Shown here: positions 12,161 through 24,050 of the stretch, piece after piece | Layout: each line of letters begins with the position of its first letter | Position numbering within the stretch: position 1 is the first letter of the stretch | Assembly: GCA_021397835.1 (NCBI GenBank) | Contig: JAJFZO010000609.1 | Span: 6,016,001-6,080,000, forward strand | Reading direction: 5' to 3' | From: Moringa oleifera | Taxonomy: Eukaryota > Streptophyta > Magnoliopsida > Brassicales > Moringaceae | Length of the DNA: 64,000 nucleotides | The notes under the pieces: generated by a model | What the model saw: only the letters and a program-made list of their open reading frames with translations | Told to the model about the DNA's origin: nothing | The model's database searches: none | Program-made: the position numbers and the translations under genes

Positions 12161-14335
12161 CACCATGGCTAGAAACCTAGGACCATTTATGTATCAAGAG
12201 TCTGACCTAGAATAGATTAGGTACAACATCCTTAACTTCATTAATTTAGAAATCCTTAGTGTGTTTGATCACCCTTTGACCCAATGTAGGGGATGGATCA
12301 TAGTTTTTGAGGACTCTACTAAAAAGGATCACATTGTGTGCATGCATCCATTTTTTTTGAACATTTGTAAACTCACTAGAAAGGCAACCTTCTCAATTTA
12401 TCCTTATTGTCTAGAGAATCTTAATGGCTTTATTGCCAAAATGTTAGAGTTAAGGTGCATAGATCTATCCGTTGTGTAATGAATAGGTTATTTGAACTTA
12501 AGACAAATATTGAAGATAAAGATTTTAAAATTAAATTTTATTGTTTTCGCTCTAAGCCACTTAAGTATTTTAAGAAAGGTTGCCTTCAAATAATAAAAGG
12601 TGGAGTAAAAAGTATTTTTAGGCAACTTAGCCTAAAATACACCCTGAATTGAACTTCTAAACCTTAAGCCCCAATAAGAATCTTCATACCCTTAACTTAA
12701 AGGATGATGATAAAGCTGTATATAGTTTACTAAATAGACTTAAAAGAGAAGAAAGTATTAAGTCTTATGTAACTAGAGAGCACATTTTTAAAGTCCATAG
12801 GTCTACTAATATATTTGTTTCTCTCTTTGAATCTTTAAGTTCCAAATCTAGCTCCCAGACCATAATCGATACCATATTAAAGTCTAATTCTAACCATAGG
12901 TCTTTATCTAGCTCTCAGACTTCCACAAACTTTTTTGACAAATCCCGACCAATATCTCTCGATCTCAAAATTTTTTATGTCTTAAAGCCCCGATCATTCC
13001 TAATTCTCTTCATCTAACGACTATAATTCTCTTTTAGAGTCAACCATTAATCCTTAGTCCAAGACAATAAATCTACCCAAAACACCTCATTAACTGCATC
13101 TTCAAGTTATATTATCTATTTTATTTGTTTCAAATTTTATCTATTTCTTATATTTAAGGCTTGTTTCTAACATGATTTGATCTTTTGCAATCTCAAGATG
13201 TATGGCTCTAAAGCAACTTTCACATATTGATGAGGCTGCATTGAATGGTGCTTTTGAGAGAGCTTTGCAGCAAGCTCGATCCATCAGCACTCTTATTTGT
13301 ATTCCTTTCACCGTTGCCTCTCAAAACCATTACTTTTTCTCGTTTTTTAAGGACCAGGTAAGGGCTTAACGTCTTCCTCTAAACAACATAAGAAATGAGT
13401 TTCTTCTTTCCCTAATGGCCCTCTACCAAAAAACCTTTTATTGCTTCTATACCTATTTTCCTTGCTTATGAAAAATCTAACTTGCCCAAGGCACTTTGGA
13501 TGCCCTTCCCTATCTTTTCTTCTTTGGTCATGATATTAATAATTAGACCAAGTTTTACCATTGTTAGAATGTTCTTAAGAATGCCTCCCATCGATCTGAC
13601 GCCAAATTCACTTATGAATTCATCAAAAAGTCCATCTTACTAACTAATTTGTGAATTTTTAAAAGGAGAAAATAATGTAATTCTTAGTTAAGCCATCCTC
13701 GCGTCAAATAAAGTAAGTATTGCTCTTCACTACCCTTTCTTTCATAATCGTTTAATTTTCTTCTTTCAGCTTACTATTTTGTTTACTTATGCAATCTAGT
13801 CAATGCTGGGCTATTATAGTCGATCGCTATAACTATGTAAGCTAAGGCTTAAACTATTTCATGAGGCAAGCAAAGAAATACCGGTATGAGAGAGATGACC
13901 TAAAGCAGAAACTTGAAGAGATGACTTCTGCTGTCAAAAAATGAAAGAAGAAGTGTTTAGGTTGCAAGCTAAATTAGTCACCTTCCATAATAGCATCAAC
14001 ATTAGGGTAGAGGCTACTAAGGCAAATCTTCATGGAGACCACCAAGTAAAGCTTATTGAGATAAACGAAGAAATAATTATGGAGCACACCCAGTCTTCAA
14101 CCTATATTAAAGACCTTATTGCTTAATTCATGAATCTCTACTACCTTATTTGTATGCCACTAGTAAAGGAGATCAAGATGCAACTGCAAGACATTAATCT
14201 AGGCTAGGTATAACTTGAACCACCCTTTGTTGACCCCATTGAAGATTTTGTTATGGAGACTTTAGACACTTATAATATTAATGACATGAGCCTATCCTCT
14301 GAGAACTCAAATGAAGTTGTTCTTGTTGCATAACC
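12160..14335 (+). pseudogene. degraded transposon-type reading frames with a coiled coil, family unknown
   Basis: A frame starts at an ATG near 12165 (MARNLGPFMYQESDLE) and breaks; another covers 12261-12479; further fragments run to about 14335. The part at 13860-14126 is lysine/glutamate-rich with heptads (RYERDDLKQKLEEM, then a run of K, E and L residues) and predicts a coiled coil. An acidic tail follows at about 14230-14330. The mosaic resembles coiled-coil proteins of plant retroelements, but I do not recognise a named family, and the pieces may not belong to one protein. No catalytic motif was seen. Confidence 0.3.
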
Positions 14336-15271
14336 CAAACTCATCTCTAATCCTACTACTAGCTAAATCTATTGTTTGATTGCTTTATCCTTTTTTATGA
14401 ACAAGTTTTTTATTAAATTCTCATTTATGAACAATCATTTGTCCCTGGTGAGATTCTTATTTGTGAACAATGTTTGTCCTTAGTTATGTTAAAGAACAAT
14501 GTCTATATTTGGCTTGTTTTTTGTTATAGATTTTTATTTGAATCATGAATATTGGTACTTTTTTTGTAACATTTTTTCTTTTGATTTAATAGATGAAACA
14601 CATTTCAATCTATCCTTAAATTTTTATGCACTGATAAATATCCTAAAATCAACTCCATTTTTACACCGATTTCAACAAAACCAAACCTTGATTTGTCTTA
14701 TTATTTAAGTTTTGTACTCCAAGTTTTTTACTCGACTTCAATAAATCTCAATCTTGATCCTAATTCAATCTTTACTTTGCGCTATCCAAATAAACCTGAC
14801 CTTTAATTAACCTCAATTTTGATATATAATCTACAATGCTAATTCAATTTTGCTCTAATTGAACTCAATCTCAATATGTACATTCTCCACTCTTAACCAA
14901 TCAATTTGGATTTATCTTTCAATTTGATGGTAAAATTAGATATTGATAGCTACAACATGCTATTATCATCCTGCTTTTGCTATTGTGGTAAGGCAGCAAT
15001 GCAATTGGCAAACAATAATTTCTTTAAGGGACATTTTTTATTTTTATCAAGACTAACTTTAGCAAAGGTCTATAGATATCCCTTTTTGCAGAAAGATAGA
15101 AAAAGGTTTTAAAGAAGAAGGTTCAGTTTTTCTTGAGAGGAAAGGAGAAGGCAAAAAACTTAAGGTTCTTTAGGGTTCTTCTCATCTCATTGTTCTTAAA
15201 AAAAATAAAAAATTATCATCCACAGTTGTTCACATTTCCTTTCTCTTCGATCTTTTACTCCCACTCTTTTG
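14336..15271. other. no gene seen
   Basis: AT-rich DNA with repeated tttgaccttgattt-like phrases and only short, unconvincing frames (14499-14708 and 14906-15112). Confidence 0.5.
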
Positions 15272-15432
15272 TCATCTTAAAATCAACTTTTCTTCACTTG
15301 GGTATAAGATAATCTTTTCTTTTTTAATGAATAAATCTCACTTTAACTCTCTCATCATCTTAAAATCAACCTTTTTTCACTTTGGTATAAGATAATCTTT
15401 TTTTTTAATGCATAAATCTCACCCTACTTTCT
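15272..15432 (+). repeat. tandem duplication, about 80 bp x 2
   Basis: The block beginning tcatcttaaaatcaac, through ggtataagataatcttt and aataaatctcac, occurs at 15272-15354 and again at 15355-15432 with a few substitutions and a poly-T length difference. A purine-rich tract (about 15605-15700) lies just beyond. Confidence 0.75.
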
Positions 15433-17740
15433 CTCTTTCTTTTTTTTTGTGCCTTTTTGTGTTATTTTATTATTTTTATTTAATACGTAATTTACGAATT
15501 TGTCATGATATGCTTATTATTTTGTTTTTTATGTTTTAAGTAACCGTATAATCAACTAAAATCAGGTAAAAAGAATTGCAATAAGGTCATAGTGCAAATG
15601 ATTATGAGTGTTGTTAGTATAAGGAGAAAGATAAGAGAAAAAGAGAAAGGAAAAAAAGGGGAAAGAAAGAGAAAATAAAAGAAGAAGAAAAAATAGAGTG
15701 GTTGCAGAAATGAAGAATATTATGTCTAAAGGAAAAAGGAATAGAAAAAAAAATGAGAGAAAAAATTGAAATGATTTTAATATAAATTTTTTTTAAAAAT
15801 AAAAAAATAATAAATAAATAACTTTAATAAAATTGGATACTCATATTTTCTCAAAATACTAATAAAAAGTATTTTTATTATTATTTTACTCATTTTTAAT
15901 CATGTTGAAAAAGATGATAAAATAACTATAATATTGTTTCAATTATATTTCTTAGAAGTTTTGAAAAATTAAAAAATTAAAAAATTTTAAGAGAAATTTT
16001 TTTATATTTTTTAATAAAGATTTTTTTAAAATAAAAAATAATATGCAAATCTTAATAGAGATATTTTTGTACCTTTTAATATAAAAATTATTATTTTTTG
16101 AGATGATAAAGAAATTTTTTTATATTTTTATTAAATAAGTATTTTATTTGTATGGCCCTAAATTTATTTTTATTTCTAACTAATGGAATTATAAAATTTG
16201 GATTCAAGACATAAATTTAGATATTAAATATTAATTTTTACATATAAAATATTAAATTATTTATATGATTTATATTTTAATGTAATATTGCCATACATTT
16301 TAATTTAATATTTACATGTCATTCCATTTGCATTTGCATGAATAAATTAAAAAAATAGTTTGAGAATTATAAGTTGAAGAAGAAAGAGGCTTTTATATTC
16401 TTCATCATAAAAAATATTTTTGAAAATTGAGAGTTAAATAATAGTGAAACTTTTATGTTCTACATTGTAAAAATACTTTGGGACTAAGAGTTGAACAGGA
16501 GCAAGATCTTTACATTCTTCATCATAAAGAATGATTTTAAGAATTAAAGTTAAAATACATTTATATTATCAAAAAATTAAAATTTTAATTGTTTCTTTTT
16601 CATCCATATTGTTAAATTTTTTTGAGAATTTTTTTTGAAGAATCAATTTAAACATTAACTAAATTGAGAAATTGAGAAATAATCATGATCAATTAATAAT
16701 GATCTCCGAGCACTATGAGGGTGTTAACTTTTCTCCATGCATAACTAATTCTTAAACCTATATTTTTTATTTTGAAAAACTAATGTTGCTTTATTTATTT
16801 TATTTTTGTTATTTGAAGATAGTTTTAAAAAATAAAATGTAAAGATTTCATAAAACCTTGATGTTTGACCAGTGTTACCAAACATACCTTGCTATTTTAA
16901 AAGTGATGATACAAACCCTAATTTTTATGTATCAATTGAAATAATTTTTTTGATATTGGATTAGTAACAGCGTTACCGAGTAGGCAATGATATAATTAAG
17001 TTTTAATAAAAGTGTAACCCAGTCAAAACGCACACATAAGATGCCTTTAGATTAGGTTAAAGTACTGTAATGAAAGCACCAATCCATATTATTGTTTTCA
17101 TTACACTTGACCAAGTCAACCTTTTATTTTGAAAAAACACGAAAGTGGTCATTCACTTTTCACTCTGGTTGACCAAACGCAACAAAGCTTTTGGAAATCC
17201 CTAAAGTAACAATGATGAATCTTTGAAGAATCTAACTTCAAATTTGATAAGGGTATGTTTCTATCCTAATAATATGTGTTTATTGTTTTTAAGTTTATCA
17301 AAGCATTCTACTTTCTTTTGTTGTGATTTTGGTGAAATGAAAATAAGTATAAATTTGTTGTGGTTCTCAAATGTCACTACCTATGTTGAGTTTATGACAA
17401 CATGAGTTGCTTTTTTTATTATTTTCTAGTATGAATTTTGTCAAAGAAATGTTTGGTTTATTAAAAGATTGTTTGACTAAATATTTAGGGTTTCCAGATT
17501 GTAAAAAATTTATTAGGGATATTAGTAATAAGGGTTTGTTTGTGTATTTGTTAGATAGATTTAGTATTAATTGAGAGTTTTATTTATTATCGATTTTTTT
17601 ATTGGAGTATTGAGTAGATATTATCAATGTTTAGTGTACTATATTGAATATATTCTAATTTAAAGCTACTTTATCATGAATTACATTTACTTGTTGTGAT
17701 TGTGCTATGTTTGTATATTAATTATATTTGTTTTTGTTTT
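15433..17740. other. AT-rich DNA, no gene seen
   Basis: The stretch includes a purine-rich block at about 15605-15770 and then very AT-rich sequence to about 16650. The frame at 17223-17405 is short and matches no known protein that I recognise. Confidence 0.5.
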
Positions 17741-17749
17741 TTTATCTAA

Positions 17750-19530
17750 GTGGTGGCTTCATATAGTTTCACTGGTTATTTACACCAAAGTGGGCATTTT
17801 GTTGACTCTCTTGCTAAAAAAATATAACTCAAATGAGGTTGTCATATTTGATGATATTGGCACTGATCATTTGTCAATAATAGACTTAATAGGTATGTTA
17901 AAGGAGAATGAGGCATGGCATGGAAGTAAAAAATTATTTTATATTTCCTTTGGTAAGTCAATGGATAATAGGCTTAAAGAATTAGAAAGAGATAAAGATC
18001 TAATGTATGATAAATATGATGTGCACTTATGGTACACATATCCATATATATATATCGAAGAGCCAATGGATATACAGTATAGAGTTAATTAGGAAGATAG
18101 TGCACTTACTGGTAATATTGATGTGAATATGAATATGAATATGAATATACAAAATGTAAATGTGAATGTAAATGACATGAATGTAGATGATGTAAATATA
18201 GATGATGTGAATGTGAATACGCAACATATAAATAATGATGATAATTTGAATAAATGACATAGTGATGATGAAGAGTTGAATGCGGGTGATAGGGATGACA
18301 ATTTTGAAGATTGTCATTATGTGATAGAACTTGAGGATCATGCTAGCATAATACAAATCTAGATCTGCTTATGCATAGTAGGAGTGGTGGTAGTTATAGT
18401 CCCAATAGGCCTAAATTTGATGATTTTGATGTTCACTACTCTGACAAACTTCACACTCCATCTAAAAGTGATGAAGATGTGGACAACCACAGTAGGATGG
18501 AGTTTAATGCTAAATTTGACAAAAACAATCTAATACTTAAAGTATGGTTAATTTTTACTACATTAAATGATGCTAGAAAGGTAGTTTCATAGTATGTTAT
18601 GAAAGGTATATATAATATAAAATTTGAAAAGAGTGAGTTATTTTGATCTCATATGTGGGGCAGACTCAGCCATTTGCAACAAAGACTTATCATTCAACAC
18701 ATACATGTAATAAAACTTTTAAGAGCAAACCTATAACTTTAAGACATTTAGCTAAAAAGTATTTGGATTTATTTATGAGAGATTTAAATATTGGTATAAA
18801 CTTGATGGAGATTGTTAAGATGGATCTAGTTTGTAATGTTTATAGAAGTGTTTGTATAAGGTCAAAACATTCTGATATGACTGAGATTTATAGGTTTGAA
18901 AGAGAGTAGTATGGAAAGTTAAGTGATTACTACAAAAAAATTAGATAACAAATCCTAAGAAGTACCCTTATTTTAAGCTTAGATAAGGCCACAAAAAATT
19001 CAAATCCAATCTTTTAAGGTAAATGGTTGTAAAAAAGGATGTTTAGAATATTGTGGACCGATTATCAGTTTGGATGCCTGCCAAAGGTAAGGCATAGAGA
19101 TAATTGATGGCTAATATTGGAATTGGTGTAAACAATAAGACATATTCCCTTGCATAAGTTGTTGTGAATGCTAAGAAAAAAAATTCATAGACTTGGTTTT
19201 TGCAATTGCTTTTATAGAAATTGGTTCTATGACAGACTATGAGTGGACTTTTATATCCAAACAAAGAAGGTAAACAACCAATCAAACTTTCTTCTATATT
19301 TTCATGACTTTATGTTTCATCTTAAATGTGTCCATAAGATTAACTAACTGCATATTTTATTGTAGTAGAAATCCCCTGAAAAGCTAAACAAAAACAAAGA
19401 AAGAAAGATGTAAATGAGGTAAGTACAAGTTCTAATAAGATGTGAGAAAGAATTTGACCAACATATGTAGTAATGTAAGCAAAGTGACCACAATGTCGGA
19501 TCATGCAAAGGTTAAATGAAACAGGTAACT
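17750..19530 (+). pseudogene. MuDR-type MULE transposase remnant, internally deleted
   Basis: The N-terminal part has GYLHQSGHFV, then a -1 slip at an A-run, then VIFDDIGTDHLSIIDLIGML and LFYISFGKSMDNRLKEL. This order matches the PB1-like N-terminal domain of MuDR-type transposases. An Asn-rich linker (18120-18240) and a segment ending NIKFEKSEL follow. Then come the cysteine/histidine region (TFKSKPITLRHLAKKYLDLF, DLVCNVYRSVC) and a short piece of the catalytic domain (GIGVNNKTYSLAYVVVNA, where the family has G-x-x-P-IAYAVVE). The sequence jumps almost at once to a zinc-knuckle-like end (CSKCDHNVGSCK, about 19478-19515). The middle and end of the catalytic domain and the SWIM finger are missing. 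Many stops confirm a dead copy. Confidence 0.6.
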
Positions 19531-21600
19531 TATATGACTTATATTTAAGTTATTATTAATTTTTGGTTATCAATTATACTTATGCATAACATTATGAAGA
19601 AGAAAGCCTAAGGTAACAGTGAAAAAGTTTTTACGGGGTTAAAGGTAGCAGATTTGACATCGAACCACATATGCTAGTGCAAGGTCTTTAAATCTAATTA
19701 TAATTGTGTACTAGAAAAACAAAACTAGTTTTTTTTTTTTTTTGGATTTTACTACAATTGCATACTAGTCTTAAAAAAAAAAGATCCAAGGTTTCTTATT
19801 GTGTTTTTTATTGATAACAATTATATACTTTTATTTTCTTTCAATAAGACATCTACTAGAATTGGTTCCACTAATCTATAAGAGCTTAATTTGTACAGTA
19901 AGTCCATCTAGTGGTAGAGTAAGTGTATGTTTTATTTTCATGTAGAGTCAATTTAAATGATAGGATACTTTTCAAATATGTTATTGATCATACATATTCT
20001 GTTTTACAGGTTCAGATGTTCTTTACACCTGCATCAATAAGTTTTACTTTGAAATGGTAAAATAACCGAACATTTGCACCTACTTCATTTAGACTTGAGA
20101 CAAGGGCAATAAATCCTTTTTTTCATTTGTATTTAACTATTTTATTTAGTATTTGTTTAACAAAATAACTCACTTATTATGTGGTCTATTGGCAAGGCTA
20201 ACATAACCTATCTTAATTACAGTGTCACCTACTTCTGTCACCTAGTCAGAAAGACACTTACAACCAAGACAACAGAACCAACGTATGATCAGATCTATTT
20301 TAAGACCTCTAACTCCATTAACCTCATTAATGATGAGGACATCTTCTGTATTTGATATAATTTTCACCTTAAGCAATGTTAGTCCGGCAACTAGCATAAT
20401 ATTAAGAGCACGTACTGAATCCCCTTAACAAGGTCAAATTTTGAAGGATTAAAAATAAAGACAGTTGGTACAAAAAGAGCTAGACCACCAAAGTGAATTC
20501 AAGTTACTTTTATTGTATTCTGGTATAGTCAGAAAATAGTTTACTATGAAGTTATGAATAATTTAGTTATATATGGTTTAAGTATTGTGAATTTATGAAT
20601 AATTTGATGGTAAGTTTTATATGTATGAAATCAGATGATTGAATGAATAGGGAATCATCTGAAGGTACACTTATCTTGCATTGTGGATGTAAAGTGATTC
20701 TTAAAAATCACATAGAACCAATAATTATCAAAATAGTGACAAGATAAGACCTTAAATATCCATGTAAATTAATTCAAAGAGGACTATTACTTCACAAAAC
20801 AGACACTCGAAAAGAAAGTTAATGTTTTTTAGGAAATATAAAGAGTTTGACATAAACAGTGACATCATTTAAACCATGATGACATTTAACCCATAATGGC
20901 TAAGCACAAGAGATGATATTATCTTAGTCAAAGTTTATAGGTAAAGTTTAGTTTTATTTGGGATGTTGAGAAAATTTTTGTTAAAGCTAATAGTTATAGG
21001 TATCATCCATCAGTGTAACCCATAAAATTGTAATCTTATAGAAAGGAATCAAATTGCATACACTAACAAGCGTATATAATTTTCATGAATTACTTTCATA
21101 GATAATTATTTTAAATGATGATAACAACTAAGGTCATCGACTATCATGAGTTAAGTATGGAATAATAGTGATATTAACAACAAATTTAAATTTTTGAGAA
21201 ATATTGCTTACGTATGTGACATATGTATATTTTTTTATATAAGTTGAAAAGAAAACTAATAAAAAAATTAGCCGAAATTAATCCACTAATTGTGGGTCAA
21301 AATAATAAACCTAAGCTAACCCATTTTATTATGAATCATTATCACAAAATACATAATAAAATAATATTAATATATTATAAATTAAGATAATTTTATAAGA
21401 GTATAGGACTTGTACTTGAATGATAGCATCACAAGGCGCTCAATTATCTTAATAAAAAATAATCTAAATAAAAAATATTAAATAATTGGTGTTAAAAGAG
21501 AATCAATAATTTACATTAAAAATAGTAACTTGATCGTTGATAAAGATCGTCATTCCATTATAGAAATAAGTCTTGAGTAAACTTGAGACAAATTTTAAAT
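19531..21600. other. no complete gene; possible tail of the upstream MULE
   Basis: A fragment at about 20007-20120 (FFTPASISFTLKW, later FAPTSFRLET) resembles the low-complexity C-terminal tails of MuDR-type proteins and may belong to the copy at 17.75-19.53 kb. The remainder is AT-rich with no recognisable frame. Confidence 0.3.
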
Positions 21601-21609
21601 ATAATTTTA
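21601..21609 (+). repeat. 9-bp target-site duplication, left copy
   Basis: ataatttta, identical to 22618-22626 on the other side of the long-TIR element. Confidence 0.85.
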
Positions 21610-22617
21610 AGGTTAATTACACTAAAGGAACCTACATTTTAGATGCAATATCAAATTATGACTTACATAAAAAAATTGCATCAAATTAAAACTCACATAA
21701 CGTGCAGTTTGCAACGCAAGATCTCTGTTAATAAAATCTGTTAGAATTAATTGTGTGGCTTGCTCATCTGATACACATACGCTTATTAAATGTGCAATTA
21801 CCTTAAACACCCTTTCATCATTGTAAAATGAAGCAGAATTGCTCATAAACGAATCTGTGAAAATTTTTTCTTCATCCATCAAATTCAAGTATCGACTGTT
21901 ACTGAAATCCGAGATTCGAGTGTGCATCCTTTAACTCCTTCACTTTGTTATTTCTTTACACATCAATCGAGTGAAGTGACTAAAAATTCGTATCAATTAA
22001 ACAACAAGAAAGGGAAATTTTTTTGTTTTTTAAGGTTTTAAAATTGAAAAAATTTTGTTTTCGAAATCGAAAAATATTCGTTTTCGAAATCCACTATTTG
22101 AACCCAATGCATATGATATTCATCAATTGGTGACTGAGTTTTTGAAATATACCATAATATATAGAAAATAACAAAAAATTACTTAAATCAAATTAATACC
22201 TAATAATCTAAGATTACTTCAGTACTCATCTCTAATCTCGATCTGTAAATTTATTGAAGGTGACAAAAGCTTATGGATGCATAAAACACCTTGATACTCG
22301 GTGTTAATCTTCAATTGTTTAAAGAGAAATACAAAAAAAAAATCGAGAAAAAATTATCGAGGAGATGGTAAGCGTGAGTGAAGTCTATGGGGTGTGAGTG
22401 CCCAACAATAATAAATGGTTTGCAAAAATAAGGTATACGTAGTTGTGTTTAAATATGAATTGAGTGAGTTATAGAGTTAATTCTAACGAGTTTTATTGAT
22501 GGAAGTTTCGCATTAAAAACTGCACGTTATGTAAGTTTCAATTTGATTCAATTTTTTTATATGGGTCTCAATTTAATACTATAACTAAAATATAGGTCCA
22601 TCTGATGTAATTAACCA
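21610..22617. mobile_element. 1,008-bp MULE-like element with long terminal inverted repeats
   Basis: The two ends are inverted copies of each other over about 150 bp. The left begins aggttaattacactaaagg; the right ends gtaattaacca. They share matched blocks around cataacgtgcagttt/aaactgcacgttatg and gttagaattaa/ttaattctaac. A perfect 9-bp direct repeat, ataatttta, flanks it at 21601-21609 and 22618-22626. Long TIRs with a 9-bp target-site duplication are the hallmark of Mutator-like elements. The interior (about 700 bp) has no transposase, so it is non-autonomous. The frame at 21927-21622 runs into the TIR and matches nothing I know. Confidence 0.85.
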
Positions 22618-22626
22618 ATAATTTTA
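22618..22626 (+). repeat. 9-bp target-site duplication, right copy
   Basis: ataatttta, identical to 21601-21609. Confidence 0.85.
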
Positions 22627-23306
22627 TTTTATTAAAATTTATATTGACTTCATAATTATACAAAAGTTTTTTTTTTTTGCATGTTTTTATTTTTTAACTC
22701 GTCAACTCTCTCACATATTTTATTTAATTTTAAAAATATCAATATATATATTAGAAGAAGAAGCTCAATAAAGTTATAAAAAAAGTGTAAGTGTTATTTA
22801 AAATTTTATATTTTATTTTTTTTTAATTAAACTTTAACTTTTAGAATATTTTTAAATAAATTATTATTTATTAATTTAGATCAAATTGAAACCTAATAAA
22901 TAATTTAAAATATTAAAAATAAAATTTTTTAAATAAATTTTGACTTAAAATTTTTTATAAATGTAAAAATTATTTCAAGTACCATCATAAATATTCAATA
23001 TTTTTTAAATATAAAAAAATATTTTTAAAAATTTTATGCTATTAAAATTTTAGAATTTTATAAAAAAAATTATTTAAATTTAAAAGATAAAATCAAAATA
23101 AAATTTAAAATTAATTTGAGTAATTTTTTAAATATTTTAATAATATTATTATTATTAATTTTTTAACAATTATTTTTATTAAAATTTAATTTAAATAAAA
23201 TTAATATATAAAAATTTAATTAAAAAATAACGTGATACTCAAATTTTAAAAAGACATTAAAAAACTGCAAAAAGTTGCAGAATTTGGCAACGAGCCTATC
23301 CATTTG
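22627..23306. other. extremely AT-rich DNA, no gene seen
   Basis: Composition is almost only A and T, with repeated aaatttta-type words. This is the kind of sequence that can act as a matrix-attachment region, but nothing here proves that. No coding frame. Confidence 0.5.
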
Positions 23307-23317
23307 CTCATAAAATA
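23307..23317 (+). repeat. target-site duplication of element A, left
   Basis: ctcataaaata, identical to 32291-32301. The true duplication may be 9-11 bp because the edges cannot be told from chance matches. Confidence 0.75.
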
Positions 23318-24050
23318 GGGGAATAAGTGTTTTTAGGCGTCCATATATATGCATTTATGTAAACAACTTATGTTAATAATATATGTTTTCTTAGCACTTT
23401 TTTAAAGTTTGTGAACCAAATTACCCTTAACAAATATTATGCAATTACTTGTTTGCCCATGTATACAAAAATGAGGAGTCAAACCTCCCAAACGTCTCTC
23501 TTTCTCACTCTCTTCACTTTCGCATTACACTTTACTATTTCTCTTTATCTCTATTCAATCAATGTCTATTGATATCTTAGTTTTTGTTGCACATCAATGC
23601 TTGAAAGAATTTAGAAGTTAGCAGGAAATGAATAAATCAGTGAAAGTATGGTTTTAAAGGATACATTATGCTCAAATTTAGGATTTCTTACTTGCTTGGG
23701 TAGATGATTCGTTGTCTTTTTTTTTTTTTTTTTGTATCTTTGAGTTAACTTTATGATTTTGAAAGCTTGAATGCATATTTGTCGTTAGTTTGTGTCAAAA
23801 AATCGTACAATGTTATGAAATCGAGTTATATTTGAGTATATTGTATCTAAAAATCGTGTACTATTTGATCAAATCGTTTCACAAATTATACAATCGTATC
23901 CTGATTGAGTAAATCATAACCAAATTATACTGAAATCATATCATGTGTATGAATTTATAACCAAATTCATATTATGTGTATTCGTAACATGATTTCAGTA
24001 TCTGTTTACTTGGCTGCTTAATTTTTTTTTTTTTTGGATCAATGTGCAGA

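Noticed and set aside
18027..18356. Minus-strand ORFs rich in Ile/His/Tyr or Ser/Thr/Phe
   Set aside because: They are shadows of the Asn-rich linker of the MULE transposase remnant on the + strand.
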